From: Blastobasis lacticolella
Lineage: Eukaryota > Arthropoda > Insecta > Lepidoptera > Blastobasidae
DNA length: 64,000 bases
Direction of reading: 5' to 3'
NCBI GenBank assembly: GCA_905147135.1
Contig: LR990045.1
Span: 18,700,173 to 18,764,172 of the forward strand
Of the stretch, positions 42,905 through 56,146 are shown one piece after another; position 1 is the first letter of the stretch, and each line of letters opens with the position of its first letter. The notes below the pieces were generated by a model. It saw nothing but the letters and a program-made list of their open reading frames with translations. It searched no databases and was not told the DNA's origin. Both the position numbers and the translations under genes were made by a program.

Positions 42905-44572
42905 TTGGGAAATCTCTTTGCTCATAACTCAACTCTGGATGATGGGGGAGCTGCACCGTCTACCATCTCACGGTGTGAGGGCATCATGCCCGAGGTTCGT
43001 TTCACCCAAAAAATCATAAGTCGTGTGCTTCTCTCCAAGTCCAGTGGACCTGATGGCATTCCGGCTATTGTTTTTAAAAAGTGTGCTCCCGAGTTGTCTC
43101 CCGTGTTAATGCGCCTATTCAAGCTTTCCTACACCTCTGGAACGGTGCCGTCTTCGTGGAAGCTAGCCCTTGTGCATCCGATACCCAAGAAGGGTGATAA
43201 TTCAGACCCATCAAATTACAGGCCTATAGCGGTAACCTCCTTGCTCTCTAAGGTGATGGAGCGGGTTATCAATATCCAGCTCCTCGGATACCTAGAGGAC
43301 CACCAGCTGATCAGTGACCGTCAATATGGCTTTCGCCATGGTCGCTCAGCTGGTGACCTTCTCGTGTACCTAACACACCGGTGGGCTGAGGCCGTCGAGA
43401 GCAAGGGGGAGGCTCTGGCTGTCAGTCGTGATATAGCCAAGGCATTTGATCGGGTCTGGCACAGGGCACTGCTAACAAAACTCCCGAAGTACGGTATCCG
43501 CGAGGGGCTCTGCAATTGGGTATCCAGCTTTCTGTCTGGACGGAGCATCCAAGTCGTTGTCGACGGATGCTGCTCCGATACCAAGACCATTAATGCTGAA
43601 GTACCCCAAGGTTCAGTGCTATCTCCCACGCTGTTTCTTCTGCATATCAATGATATGCTGAATATTCCCAGTATTCACTGCTATGCAGATGACAGTACTG
43701 GAGATGCTCGTTATACTGGACTTGCGAATACCCTTCGTTCCGTGGTGTCGGAAAGCCGAATAAGACTTGTGTCAGAGATTGAACACTCCTTGGAGCAAGT
43801 TGCTCACTGGGGCAGACTGAACCTGGTGGAATTCAACCCCTCAAAGACACAGGTCTGCGCATATTCTGCCAAAAAGGATCCTTTTGTCATGGTGCCGCAG
43901 TTCCAAGGAACACCCCTTTCCATCTCAAATAGTATCGGGATCCTTGGTGTCGACATATCGGATAGCGTGCGATTCCGGAGTCACCTAGAAGGTAAAGCCA
44001 AACTGGCTTCGAAACAGCTTGGAGTGCTTCACCGGTCCAAGCGATACTTCACCCCAGGGCAGCGCCTGCTGCTGTACAAGGCGCAGGTGCGGCCTCATAT
44101 GGAGTATTGTTCCCATCTTTGGGCCGGCGAAACTGCCGACCTGCTTAATCCTCTGGACTCCATACAGAGACGTGCCGTTCGAATTGTCGACGATCCCATA
44201 CAAACAAGCAAATTAGAACCACTGGCTAACCGAAGGGACTTTGGCTCCCTGTGTGTGTTCTACCGGCTGTACAATGGGGAGTGTTCCGAGGAACTTTTCG
44301 ATCTGGTGCCAACAGCACAATTCCGCCATCGCACCACCCGCCGTGGGCTGGGTACTCATCCCCACTACGTAGACCCTCTGTTGGTCACCACGCGAAGGTT
44401 TGAAAAAACGTTTCTCGCTCGTACGATTCGGCTGTGGAATGAGCTCCCAGCCACAGTGTTTCCTTTGGACTATGACATGGGATCGTTCAAGAGGTATATT
44501 AGAGGTCTCTTCAGAGGCGGGCAACGCATTGGTGACTCCCCTGGTGTTGCTGATGTCCATAGGCAGCGGTGA
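42905..44572 (+). pseudogene. LINE reverse transcriptase (right arm)
   Basis: 555 codons identical in translation to the left-arm RT, with the same A box, B box and CYADDS. The two stops between endonuclease and RT are shared by both arms, so the LINE was already dead when it was duplicated. Confidence 0.88.
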
Positions 44573-45540
44573 CCACTTTCCATCAGGTGGCCCGCATGCC
44601 TGTTTGTCTGCCGGATAACATAAAAAAAAATGAGAGATAATAGTTTGACACGAGTGTTTTAATACCTAATTATATGCAGTTGCATACACTACTTTATCTA
44701 CACTCATATTTTTATGTTAAAATATCGTACCTATAATTTTCTGAACTTTGCTGGAAGTTAGCTGCGAGACAGTACCTGTTGTATCTACGCATCCTGGATA
44801 TCAAGCGGCGGGAAATTTACTTTAATACTTTTACTTTATCTATTGATGTGCTTCAAATAAGAAAAAAACATTAAACATTAACAACACACAAATTACAACG
44901 ATTACAAATAATATTCTGTTTAGCGGGAAAATAATTACACAGATTTAAATTAATTTAAATTTTGTATTTGAATTTTGGATTTGTCAAAGACATCTAGGTA
45001 TTACCCATGCCCATTAGGTTGTTCCCATAGTACAAGCTTTGCTTAGTTTGGGGCTACATGGCGCTGTGTGAATTTATCCACGAATATTTATACTTATTTT
45101 TATTTATTTATTCAGCCTACATTTCGCCGTGTCTCGGCGCCCGACAAAAATTTAAAAAATTAAAGTGTTGCATAATGATTAAAAAGTTATTTTTCGATAC
45201 AGCTGTAATGAAAATAGTATGGGAAATGCTGTATCGAAAAGTAATTTTCTAAAATTGTATAGACTGGCTTGAAAAAAGTATACCCTTAAACGACTGTTTT
45301 CGCTATGAGTGTAGATAAAATAACTTAAAAATATTGATTTTACGATTACTTAATAAAATATGTATTTGAGATATTCACAATTCCTTTCACTTGGTACCTA
45401 TTTAACATGATGCAGTTTGTAATTTTTAATTTTGAAATTGCCTCTAATAGTGACCTTTACATTCGAAATTTGTGTATACACGTCCGCGTTTAAGTCTCAG
45501 AAATCAACTTAACCGGTCCAGTAGTGACTGTGCTAGACGG

Positions 45541-45709
45541 ATACATGACTGATATAGGTTTAAAGACTTTCGTGGTTATTCACTACACTTTCACTACACA
45601 TTAACTCGTGACCATGACGCATGCAACTGCGTCGAAATATCGAGGTAAAAACAATACTAACCGTGGTAACAAACCCGATAATATGTGTAGTGAAAGTGTA
45701 CATGACTGA
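45541..45709. mobile_element. small MITE, right arm
   Basis: Mirror copy of 37471-37639 with the same inverted ends. Confidence 0.5.
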
Positions 45710-46605
45710 TCCTGTAGGATACCGTTTTTTTCTGGCGTACGGAACCCTTAAGAAATGATTGTGAGCGCGTCGCGGGGCGGCGTCAGGTGAGCTGACGCGC
45801 CCGAATAGCGCAATCTCTCACAAGGCATTTGCGGTAAATTATTACGCGATTTACGAACTTCGTCACCGCTGCGGGCTCTTTGGGCGGTTTAGATCGCTGT
45901 TTATAATTTTAAATTTTCCATTCGATTCATAGACGAGTGCATACGACTGTTGTCGACTGTTGAATATGAGACCGCAGAGGACTATAAAATGAGACTATGA
46001 GGGAATATATGTTTTTTTATAGTCTCCATAAAATGATTCAACATTAAGTACTTTGAGGAGGCTCTATATACTTTTAATATAGTCTGTAGTTCCACCCACT
46101 CGAAGATTTTCTGGAGGCCGAAGGGTCTCTTGAATTTTCTGGAGAAATTGAGGGCAGGAACATTAGTGTTCCCCAAACTATAATTTCCACCCTCACGATA
46201 AAGAGGCGCAAGGTCGTCGAGTTATGGAAAATTCCCGAGTAAATCAAATCAAATCGAAATATATAATAATAACGACGGGGCTTGAAAGATGAAACGATGT
46301 CCTCTCTACTCTCTTCACTTGACAGACCACATGATGTTTATTAGAAATCATAGCTGCGTTGTAAACACATAATCTCGCCTAATCATAATATTTTACTTAG
46401 CCTCAGAATCTACACGATTGTCATACGGGTTGAATAGGAACGCTGTATCTGCGGAGGTCTCAGAAAGTCTGTCTCTGACACGTTAGTAGCCTTTTGTGAC
46501 ACCCGCGGGTTGAAAGGATGGCCCTAATTAACTCGGCCGGACACGGCATCGTAAAGAGTTTTTTCTGTTTACTCATGTATGTTTATATATATGTATGACG
46601 ACGGA

Positions 46606-46831
46606 TGACGACCTGAGTGATTTGGTTAACATTCCAGTCTGCCACATCGAGGTCGCAGGTTCGATTCCGGGTCGGGCAGAAATTTAAATTAAGAATTTAA
46701 ATTTCTGCTATGGGTCTGGGTGTTGTATAAGTATGTATTTAAAAATGTATGAGTAGTTTTCTGGCACCCATAACAAACGGCTTTGTTTACTTTGGAGCTA
46801 GATGGCGCTATGTGAATTGTCTAAGCATAAT
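46606..46831 (+). mobile_element. tRNA-derived SINE, right arm
   Basis: Mirror of 36350-36575. On the plus strand, a tRNA-like head with B-box GGTTCGATTCC is followed by the family body. It differs from the left copy at one base in the word gggtctgggtg (left arm: gggtctggctg). Confidence 0.7.
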
Positions 46832-47362
46832 TTTTGTTTTGGTTATATGTATGTTTTCCTATGTACAGATACGTCATCAAGAGTAGCTAGTTATTTGGAC
46901 TGACTGTATCTATGGTAATCTAAACAACAACATTATCGTCATCATCTCTCTATAGCAAGTAGGCCCTCACACTTTCCACATCGATTGATTTTCTCTATTC
47001 TCCGTGATCAAAGCAAACGCAGATAATTTAATTATCTAAATCATGGATTTGTCACGTGTAGGACAGGGACTTGATCTAAATAGTATACGATTCCAATAAC
47101 TTCGTGGAAATACCATGGTTATTTAATTTATTAATTTCAGTTTTGTTTGTTTTTTTATTGTACCTACAAATATCTATCCATATATTTCCATTTATGAAAT
47201 CCATGAACATCGAAAATAAAATATAGCCATCCGTTTCGCAGGTACTTTCCAAACAGTCACTAATCATCACCCAAATATCGGCTGCATTTAATACAAGAAG
47301 TCGCATCCTAATTGCACCATGACAATGTTTTCGCACACACAGCGAACAAGGCAAACTAAGTT

Positions 47363-47640
47363 TTGCCTTCTGAAAAGCACGACCTCATTCCGCCGACCCC
47401 TTTCCGCCATCGGGAAACGCGATCCGGGCGAGCGCTTCATCCTTATGTCGTGGATCTTCCAGCAACCCGCACGAGCCGGTTTGGTTCAACCTTTATAATG
47501 CGAACGGCTAAGGAATGGAACGCGTTGCCTGCGAGTGTTTTCCCTGATCACTATAATCTGGACGCCTTCAAGGCTTGAGTGAATAGGCTGTTCCTTGACA
47601 GGCATGTTCCATCTTCGACCGCATCGTCACTTACCACCAG
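47363..47640 (+). mobile_element. LINE 3' part with ORF2 end, right arm
   Basis: Mirror of 35560-35826: ORF2 end with '[18 protein letters not shown]' stopping at 47578, then the 3' end ccgcatcgtcacttaccacc. Confidence 0.7.
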
Positions 47641-48419
47641 GATAGTCTAAAATAAAAATAAAAAGTGATTGTGAATTAGTGACCCATCTCGCACATATTC
47701 CAGGCCTGTTACCATGCGATTTCTTTATATTTCTAAAAATAAAACATTTGCTGAGAGGTTTGACATTTACGGGGCTGGAAGAGGCCGTGATAGCTTTCAA
47801 CCTGCATGTGAAAAACAAGCCCTCAGACCAATAGTCCTCATGTTTTCAAAAACGGTTTGACCGAATGGAAAAGTGTTTAAAACTAATGGAGAATACTTCG
47901 AAAAGCAGTTATCGTATCACTATACATGTTAATAGTTTCATTAATGAGTTTCGCAAAACTTTCAGTGTACCCCACTAAGTGACAACGACGCCGAAGATAG
48001 ACGGTAATATTATACAGCCCACGCGCGATTACGGCGCCGCGTTAACCGTTCCTATAAACAGCTTTGGACCTCGTTCTAATTAAGATAATACAGCATTACC
48101 GCACCGGGAGTCCATATAAATTGGGAGGCCGTTTGAATTCCGTTGATTAAACGTAATGCGGGGGAGCCTGTTGCTGTCATGAGCTAGCTAGGATTCATTG
48201 CCGCACCAACATGTAACATGTATGGGAGTGTGAATATGAGGCTGTTGGTTATAAATCAAATCGAATGAAATAGCAGGAATGGATGTAGACGAAATCGGTT
48301 TAGATTATTTTATTTGGCACAGAACGCTGGTCTATAATACGGCAGCTTATTCAGTTACCCACGCAGTTGACTCTAGCTGCGATTCGGTTTAAGGTTTCTT
48401 TGAAGACTGAATAAGAATT

Positions 48420-48511
48420 TTTTATATTAGTTTTATGGTAGGCAGCAAGGTATTCGGGCAAGCGGGTCACCTGATGGAAAGTGGTCCCTGCCGCCTTTAG
48501 CGACACCTGCG
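48420..48511 (-). mobile_element. decayed LINE/SINE tail, right arm
   Basis: Mirror of 34670-34765, containing the reversed cacctgatggaaagtggtc. Confidence 0.5.
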
Positions 48512-49780
48512 GCGAAAATTTTATCCCCCGATTTACGTGTTTCGGAGATACCCAAAGAAGGGTACTTTCAAAAGATTTTATCTTATAACTTATAATATGT
48601 ATAACAATAACAAATTTCAGCTCTTTTAAGTTTTTGGGAAAAACCGCGGACGGACAGACGGACGTAGCGAAACTGTAAGGGTTCTGTTATAAATAATTTA
48701 TATAAATCGATTTAGCAATTATTACAAACGCGGCATCACGTTGTCTACATAAACTTTTCAGATGTTTTGGAATATCATAGTAGCTAATGTTCCCTTGTGT
48801 GTGGCATTTTAATTAACACTCTAATGAAATATTTACAATAAGGTCCTTATAATTTCAATCCCCAATCATTAATTTATTTCAGTTGTTGGAGCTCCCACGT
48901 CACTGCAGCGCATCAGGTATGTTTGCAGACGCTCACACTGACAATTTCCAACCCTGATTCGTAAAAGAGCCGCGTCACTGTTGCGTAGGGTTCGGAGCGA
49001 CAGCACTGAAAGTGATCAATGAGAAATGCGAAGGCTTACTCTGGGGCCACTGACGTACATATCCCTGGTGCCGCGAATTTGTACCCACATCGGAAATGAA
49101 TGTGGCTTAATTGTGTCAATCAAACGTAGTTTTGTATCATTGTTCATACTCTCAGGTATTGTTACACGTAGTGTATAAGATCATTATACTTTCTAACTAC
49201 TATGGACTTTATCTGCAATGAAATAGATATGCTTTTCATTTCACGCTTGTTCGTTCGCCTCCCTCTGTTTGTTTGCCGCCCCGGCTTTGCATCTTGACCT
49301 CATTGAATTTTGGGATAAATTATAGCCAATGTACTATTCTAAGCTATATTACTTTACATATAAATATCTATATTGCTGCACGAGATTAGTGGGGGTTATA
49401 GTAATGACTTGGCAATCACACGGTGACAACTTGTCCACTTAATATTTATTTATTCGTGAAAACGTCTTCTACCAGCCAACTTTACAATGCAGAGTGGGTA
49501 AGTGGGACTTTGCTTTGCTACCCGTCTAACGTTTTGATGGCTTGATCATCTACTTACATATAAGTGACTTAGTGTACAGGGTGATTTAGGGTAAAAATTA
49601 AAAATGGTATCAAGGTCAGAATCGGTTACTCTACATATCCACTAAATTTCAGATGTTTTGGAATCTAAGGGTTCCCTTGTAAGTAGCATTTTAGCATACT
49701 GCGTACTATATGAAAAAGTTCAGACATTTGTGCAAATAACATTGCTCGCGGATGAGAAAGGAACTAAACTTGACAGACAG

Positions 49781-49805
49781 TCCTTGCCATAAACAATGGC
49801 AAGGA
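49781..49805. repeat. 10-bp hairpin at the outer end of the right arm
   Basis: TCCTTGCCAT, loop AAACA, then ATGGCAAGGA. Homology to the left arm stops at its first three bases. Confidence 0.8.
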
Positions 49806-50229
49806 CGCCGTAAACTCACAGCAATGTTATCTGGACCTAAGGCTTCAATAAGATCCTTACCATTTAAATCCCCATTCATTCATTCATTTCATTTCCCACT
49901 TGCTTGTTTAATGAAATATTTCTTTTAAAAAGTTTTATTGCCGATATTTTCCATGAAATAGCAAACGGCGCGTGTAATTATACAGTAAATCAACATTTTT
50001 CAATTCAATTGCTCTCTTTGTGACAACCTCTGATAGAATTTAAGAGCGTAGAAATAATTTGATTCAGTTCATTAATTTATTATCAAAACACTCAATTACA
50101 TTTGACAGCACTCAAACAAAATATAAATGATATTTTAGCGCCAATATCGACGGTAAAATACTCAATATGAAATGAAAAAACACTTTGGCTAATGAACAGC
50201 CTGTAGCCATAGCTGTAACTGTTCACAGC

Positions 50230-50690
50230 TGGACTTTAGCTTCCTCCAAATCAGTTGAGGGTATTGCCATAATCTCGATTCTTAGCACTGGAAGGATTGG
50301 ACTGGAGGAAAATATGGTCCGCCTATATGATATTAGTCACCTTTTAAACCGACTACTTACGACACTGCGTAAGGCCGATCTAGGAAGCAGCTAGACAGTT
50401 GACACGAATCCTTTCTGTATAAAATAAAGTCGCTTTTCGGATACGGAGGACATAGTCGGACTTCCGACCAAGGTCGCCTCGCCCACGAATCTGATTAGCG
50501 ACGTTATTTTAAACACTTAAGCATTAGTATTAACTGCCTAGCCGCCCCATAGATCGGGCCTGCCGCAGTGTCATATGTAGAGTGCTTTACATTACTCGCC
50601 TTTTACGACACGAGTGTCGATTGCCGAGGCAATAGATGCGGTTAGATATTGTACTCTGCGAGTCACCACACGGCTATGAAGTAAGCAAAA
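50230..50690 (+). repeat. dispersed repeat family, copy 2 (decayed)
   Basis: Shares gggtattgccataatctc, the cgccttttacgacacg word and the gtcaccacacgg end with 13130-13425. The interior is diverged. Confidence 0.5.
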
Positions 50691-51049
50691 ATCCAGTGTT
50701 GTTATTAGGCCAGTTTTATATTTCTCCCAGCGGGTTTGATTGACAAGTCCCCTATCTCATAAAACGGTAGCTGATAACGCGAATTGGCGATACGATTTTT
50801 AAAAATAACTAGAACATGGTTCTGGTTGGTGTAAGGCGAAGATTCTATTTTGAATGCAGATTGTAGCGAAGTATTCTAAAATGGAATTGTAAATAATATT
50901 TTAATAGAATTTTCACATACTCTTTGTTAAAGTAAACCCTACGATTAGACGAGCAATTAACACCTAAGTAAGTTTCTTGGAAGCAGTTCTCATTAGTTTA
51001 GTCAAATTACTAGTTGGGATTTGAGTCAAATCTAAATGTCAAATTTACA

Positions 51050-52590
51050 GACCTATCAGTAAACGGTCGTGTTGCGCAAATCTATTCGAAGCCGTGGTAT
51101 ACAAAGATTTTAATTTATATTTCAAACAATTTTTGTCCAATAAACAGCATGGTTTTGTCACGGTCTCACGGGTCGCTCGACAACTACGAACCTATTGGAA
51201 TACAATAATTATTTATGCTGTGCCTTCGCCGGGTCAAGTCAGGTAGACTCAGTCTACACAGATTTTTGTAAAGCGTTCGATAAAGTAAATCATTCAATCG
51301 GTACATAAACTTATGGGTTACGGAATTCACGGCAATTTAATTCGATGGACAGAACCTTATCTTCACAATAGGAGTCAGTTGGTTTCTGTAGGTGGTCATA
51401 GGTCTTTACCAGTTACTGTAACTTCTGGAGTGCCACAGGACTCGCATTTGGGTTCTTTTTAATTTGCAATTTTCATTAACGATCTTCCCGGTAGCATCAA
51501 AAGCCGATGTCTGCTTTATGCAGACGATCTTAAAATATTTCGAAAGATCACTAGCGTCGACGTCGTTATTGAGTTACAACAGGGCCTGGACTTGGTAGCT
51601 CACTGGTGTGCACGTAATATGATGTCGTTAAATACTGAAAAGTGCTCTGTGATCTCTTTTACTCACAAAAATAACATGGCCGTTAACAATTATACTGTCG
51701 CCAATACTATCCTGCAGCGTAAATTTGTGGCAAATGATTTGGGAGTGTATTTTGATAATAAACTATCCTTGTTAACGTTAACGAACGTTCGTTGTTAACG
51801 AACACATTGTTAACAAGGGCATGCGTACTCTGGGTTTCATTTACAGGTCCACCAAAGAATTTAAGGGCACTCGTTCTGTAATATATTTGTCAGGATCGTC
51901 AGGACTATTCTTGAATATAATTCTGTAGTGTGTACTCCTTTCTATGGGGTTCACAGTGCGCGTATTGCGGAGTACAGCGGAAACTTCTCAATATGCTTTG
52001 CTACCGGCGCCACGTAGGCAGACACGCTCTTATGCCGATAGATTGTTGAAGTTTCGTATTGATTCCTTGGAGACACGTCGCAATTGCAACGATTTGATCA
52101 CGCTTTACAAAATTGTCCACAACTATTATAACTCTCCAGCGCTCCTCTCTTTTTTAAACTTTAATACCCGCTATAAATCACGTAATTCTAGTCAGAGACT
52201 TTTTGCCCTTCAAGTTTACTCGAATAATATATCATATTATTACCCTGTAGTCCGTATTTGTTGCAAATACAATGAAGCGGTTCAAAAACACTCGTCACTT
52301 GACATACTTCATCCGAGTTTACCCAATTTAAGAATAATGTGTTTGTTTGGTATTCTTCTATTGATAACTAAAATATATTTGATTTTCTAGTTCAAACACC
52401 ACTGTAATTTTGATTATTGTTCTAATTAACCAATACTACTAACACTATTTTAGAAATACTTTATGCCATGCTGTGCACATAATGTAAAAGAATTATAGTC
52501 TAGTACTTACACTTAAAAAATTATGCACAATATTGTTTTATGGCTTTAATTTGTTGGATGTACCTGATAAAAAAAAGTAAAAAAAAATTC
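51050..52590 (+). mobile_element. degenerate LINE reverse transcriptase
   Basis: Several frames together show 'KQHGF', 'VKRSIK' (the A-box neighbourhood), 'TSGVPQDSHLGSF' (the B box, usual G replaced by D) and 'CLLYADDLKIF' (catalytic). 'LVAHWCARNMMSLNTEKC' and a C-terminal part at 51944-52390 follow. It has multiple stops and frameshifts and an inserted hairpin at 51767-51818. The type is Jockey-like. It ends near A-rich sequence around 52570-52590. Confidence 0.75.
51767..51818. repeat. nested hairpin inserted in LINE RT
   Basis: CCTTGTTAAC (51767-51776) pairs with GTTAACAAGG (51809-51818). Between them GTTAACGAAC is partly repeated and inverted. It breaks the RT frame between 'YFDNKLS' and 'NKGMRTLGFIYRST'. 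Confidence 0.75.
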
Positions 52591-52839
52591 AGGAGTGGTT
52601 ATAAACACACTACACAAACATGGGGCTCAAACGCCCACACTTTATTAGTATGTTAAAGGATATATTATTATGTTGATAATAAGGTTTTGTATAAGCTAAG
52701 TAAATTAGTAGATAATGTTAATCTGCACGAGTCCTTTGTGGTTATATTTAGGGAGATGAAGCTGGCTCTTTAGGAATGTGCGTTGAATACCTATGTTTCT
52801 TGGACAGAATGCCAGTGCCTGGACTAGTGAACAGTATAA

Positions 52840-52990
52840 CCATAGCTCTCCGATGGTCGATGGGACACATTCTTGAGAGGCGACCACGTATAGGCAAACG
52901 CAGCGTGTTACGCCCAACCACAACTGGGATGGACAACCTCTTATAAAGGTCGTACAAAGCCGATGTATGCAAAAGGCTAAGGCTGTGAAT
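52840..52990 (+). mobile_element. RTE-type LINE scrap
   Basis: The plus strand reads 'RWSMGHILERRPRIGKRSV', a deleted version of the RTE C-terminus seen at 20.1-20.4 kb. It abuts the left end of duplication copy 2. Confidence 0.55.
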
Positions 52991-54589
52991 AGAACTAGCC
53001 GATTATGTGCAAGGCGTGGATGCAGTGTACGTCCTGCGTCGAAATGATGATAATCTGGATACATTCAGCGGAGTGAATACGCTGACGCGCTGTGTCGATC
53101 CCATATATGTATATCAGGTTCAGACTCTTTCTTGAACTACTGTATCGTCTGTCTCATCATCATTTATGACTGTCATATTACTTGGTTGGTGCTATTAGCA
53201 GTAAATAAGTTTGAAACTTGATTACAGTTTCTAATTATTTAAATACTTTAAATAATTAGAAACTAACCAAATTCTTCTTATGGACAGTGATAGCCGGAGG
53301 CGCTGCTATGGAAATCATTTGCATTCGGCCCCTCCCCCCCGCCGCCCCGCGATGCTCCCGCTGCTCTCGTCTAATTCGCTCCATTTCAACAGTTGCCACA
53401 AAATGGGAAAACGAAATGGAAACTTGTAAAAGGGAATCTGGTTACAATTTCGCGTCGACATTTATGCAAAAAGAAAAGTTTTTATCCCTTGTGGGCACGT
53501 TTTTGTCCGTTCTATTTTGCGAGGCACCTCGCCTCGCCGAGTCTAAATATTTTTTTGCTTTCATCAAATTATTTCGGAAGAGAACTTGTTCCTACCGAGT
53601 TTAGGTTTGGTTCATTGAATCTCGTGTCTGAAAATTCAGATACTACATACCTACAAAGCGTATCTAAATACTTAAGTTCGAAAAAGCTACGTAAAATGCA
53701 ATTTTATTTCAAAGCTGCGTCCCCAGACGCGGCAGACGAAACAAAAATAAAACAAGAAAGCAGAGCGTAAGTGAGTCTGTAAGTAAATAAGCCCGCGGGG
53801 TCGAGTTGATCCGGTTGCTCGTCGTGTTACTATTTGTTTGTTGTCACACTACGCGCGAATCGCTTAGAAATATACAAGACGCTCCGCTACGCTAAAACAG
53901 GTCAAACTCAAACATTTAACTCCACGATGGAACAACGTTTCTGATAGTTTCGGTTTTTTTATCAAACTTTCAAATAACACATGGAAACTAACGCATTTTC
54001 GATTCTTGTTTAGGAAATATATAAAATTCCTAAGAAAACGATTTAATAAAAAAATTTTTCACACAATTCCTGTCGATTTTAGGCAATATATACTTTTCCT
54101 AGATTGAATAAATACTTTTCCTAGATTAAATAAATTTATAGTGACATATACACGCGATTCTAATACAGCTTGAAAGCGGGCTTGAATGTGGTTTCATATA
54201 AACTGTGAGCTGCCTCCAGTTCATTAAAATGTGCCCTAGTTCAACGGTTAATCCAATTACAAATTGCGCAGGCTTGCTTTCCAATTGCGCAGCTCGTGTA
54301 TATCATTATGTGGTTTTTGTAGCTTTATACTTTATTGAAAGTGTATAGAACCACAATGGCTATACCATCTGTCTGCGTCATTTATTCACGGGGAGATTTT
54401 ACTCTAGTCGTTACAGCTTTTACGAAATATATTTTTAATCATAAACTTCCCCTCTTTAGATGGGTCGCTGATAAAGGAAGAGCTTTATCTAAAATGAAAT
54501 TTCTCCCTGAGATTTTAAAATAACGGCGTATTTTTAAGTACATGTTATTTATATTTTACCTGTATTGTATTTGCTCGTAGTCGACGGAA

Positions 54590-54785
54590 CCGATGGCGAT
54601 GGGGTGGAGAGGCTCTTGAGTGGCGATCGCGTATCCGAAATCCACGAGATGAACGACGACCTCGTAAAGGTCGTAAGGAGCCGATGGATGCTAAAGGCAC
54701 ACTGTGTGTCGATCGATGAGGAAGGTTGGAGTGGAGATATGCTCAGCAGTGGACGTACAGTCAGATGATGGCTGATGAATATGAC
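54590..54785 (+). mobile_element. RTE-type LINE 3' scrap in copy 2
   Basis: Counterpart of 26150-26365 with 'NDDLVKVVRSRWMLKAHC'. Confidence 0.55.
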
Positions 54786-55893
54786 TTGTTGGTAAACAAC
54801 ACAAAATATTTATCAATTTCTTATATACTTTTTAACTCGGTTAAATTACTTTATAAAGGGATACATATGTCAAAGGCCGGCAACGGTGCGGGCGGCGGTG
54901 ATCCCTCACCATCAGATGGCTTGCTAGCTACGTCGGTGGAATCTTAAATAAACAGGTTTGTGAAACAACTAGCACTTAGGGAATTGCAGGGTTAACTATT
55001 CTTCGAACAAGGATTTTGTTGTCAAAGTTGTGGATGGTATTTTCGGCAAAAGCTTGATTTACATCTGACTTAACGTGTTAGCGCAGGCAACGAGAAACTT
55101 ACAAATATGACTCTACTGAAGACGTATTTCCTACTAAATATTGAAGAAGTTCTTCCGATATTTTAAAGAAATGGCGAGTATTCACCGACGAGTACAGAAA
55201 AAATCGATTTCTCTAGATATGCATAAGATGCTTTACCACAGATGGCTGCGTTATCCTTATAAAAAAGAGAATCAGACATTCTGTAACAATGTTACTTCTA
55301 AATGAAAGAAGAATGCCGTTAATATATTTCGTCTATTATGCTTCCATGTGCGTACAAAAATGTAACAAACGGGCCGTCACCGGCAGAACTGCGGCTGCCG
55401 CCGAGCTATTGGGCTCTCGAACTGCATCTGACGTCCCTCTAGCATTGTCATCGCCCAATTCGTGCGCGAATAAGCCTAATAATAGTTCAAATCGTCTTTG
55501 TATATCTCTTTTGTCACGCTGTTATGTTACAACGATATTTTTGGAATGGTATGTTCTACGTTGGGGTCTTGTCTGCAACGTGTTTGAATTGCCTACAGCG
55601 GAGAATACAGATATTTATTATTTAGGAGACACTGTTGAAGGCATGATTGGTGTTTTTGAGTACTGTATTCATACTCGTATTGCATACCATTTCGTAGACC
55701 CAGTGTTTCCTATCGCGTACTGTTACCTAACTCTCCACTCACCGATGAGGCGCAAGCCCAATTAATAGAGCGTCGTATTAATATTCCGGTTATGTCTCGC
55801 ACGCGGGGGTCCGAAGTCCGCCATGATCATATTCCAGGATTTGACAGAAGCTCGACTACCGTAAGATCGCCGTGGCTAGGAAAAACGAGACCA

Positions 55894-56146
55894 GTAGCCG
55901 TATTCACAATGATTAGAAACCGCTTCCGAACGATTCGACACGAAATTCGTGAGCTGCGAATCCGTGTCGATTGATTCGAAAACTGTTATTCAGAATCCCA
56001 ATAGATTTCACGGAAACTCTACTCTCTATAACATATGAAAATTTCATCAAAATTAACTGAAAGCACATTTTCCTAAGAACTTTTGCGGGGTCCTTTGTCG
56101 ATTCCGTATCCGAATCCAATTTCCGAGTCATTGTGAATACGGCTAC
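55894..56146. mobile_element. 253-bp MITE in copy 2
   Basis: Counterpart of 27517-27769 with a 19-bp perfect inverted end (GTAGCCGTATTCACAATGA). Confidence 0.7.

Larger units (their letters stand above)
42137..44630 (+). mobile_element. CR1/Jockey-group LINE, right copy, 5'-cut in endonuclease
   Basis: Plus-strand copy of the left LINE starting in the middle of the endonuclease and ending in the same tail and poly-A (44622-44630). The missing 5' part equals the spacer sequence, so the cut was made by the inverted duplication and not by ordinary 5' truncation. Confidence 0.88.
42136..49783 (+). repeat. inverted duplication, right arm (7.65 kb)
   Basis: Reverse complement of 33399-41044. The inner border is at tacccggccggg, where the left sequence reads the same; CCCGGCCGGG is itself palindromic. 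The outer border lies inside a 10-bp hairpin at 49781-49805. Confidence 0.92.

Noticed and set aside
38608..44572. Two separate functional LINEs in head-to-head orientation
   Set aside because: Both carry the same inactivating stops and identical flanks for several kb, so they are one dead element duplicated.
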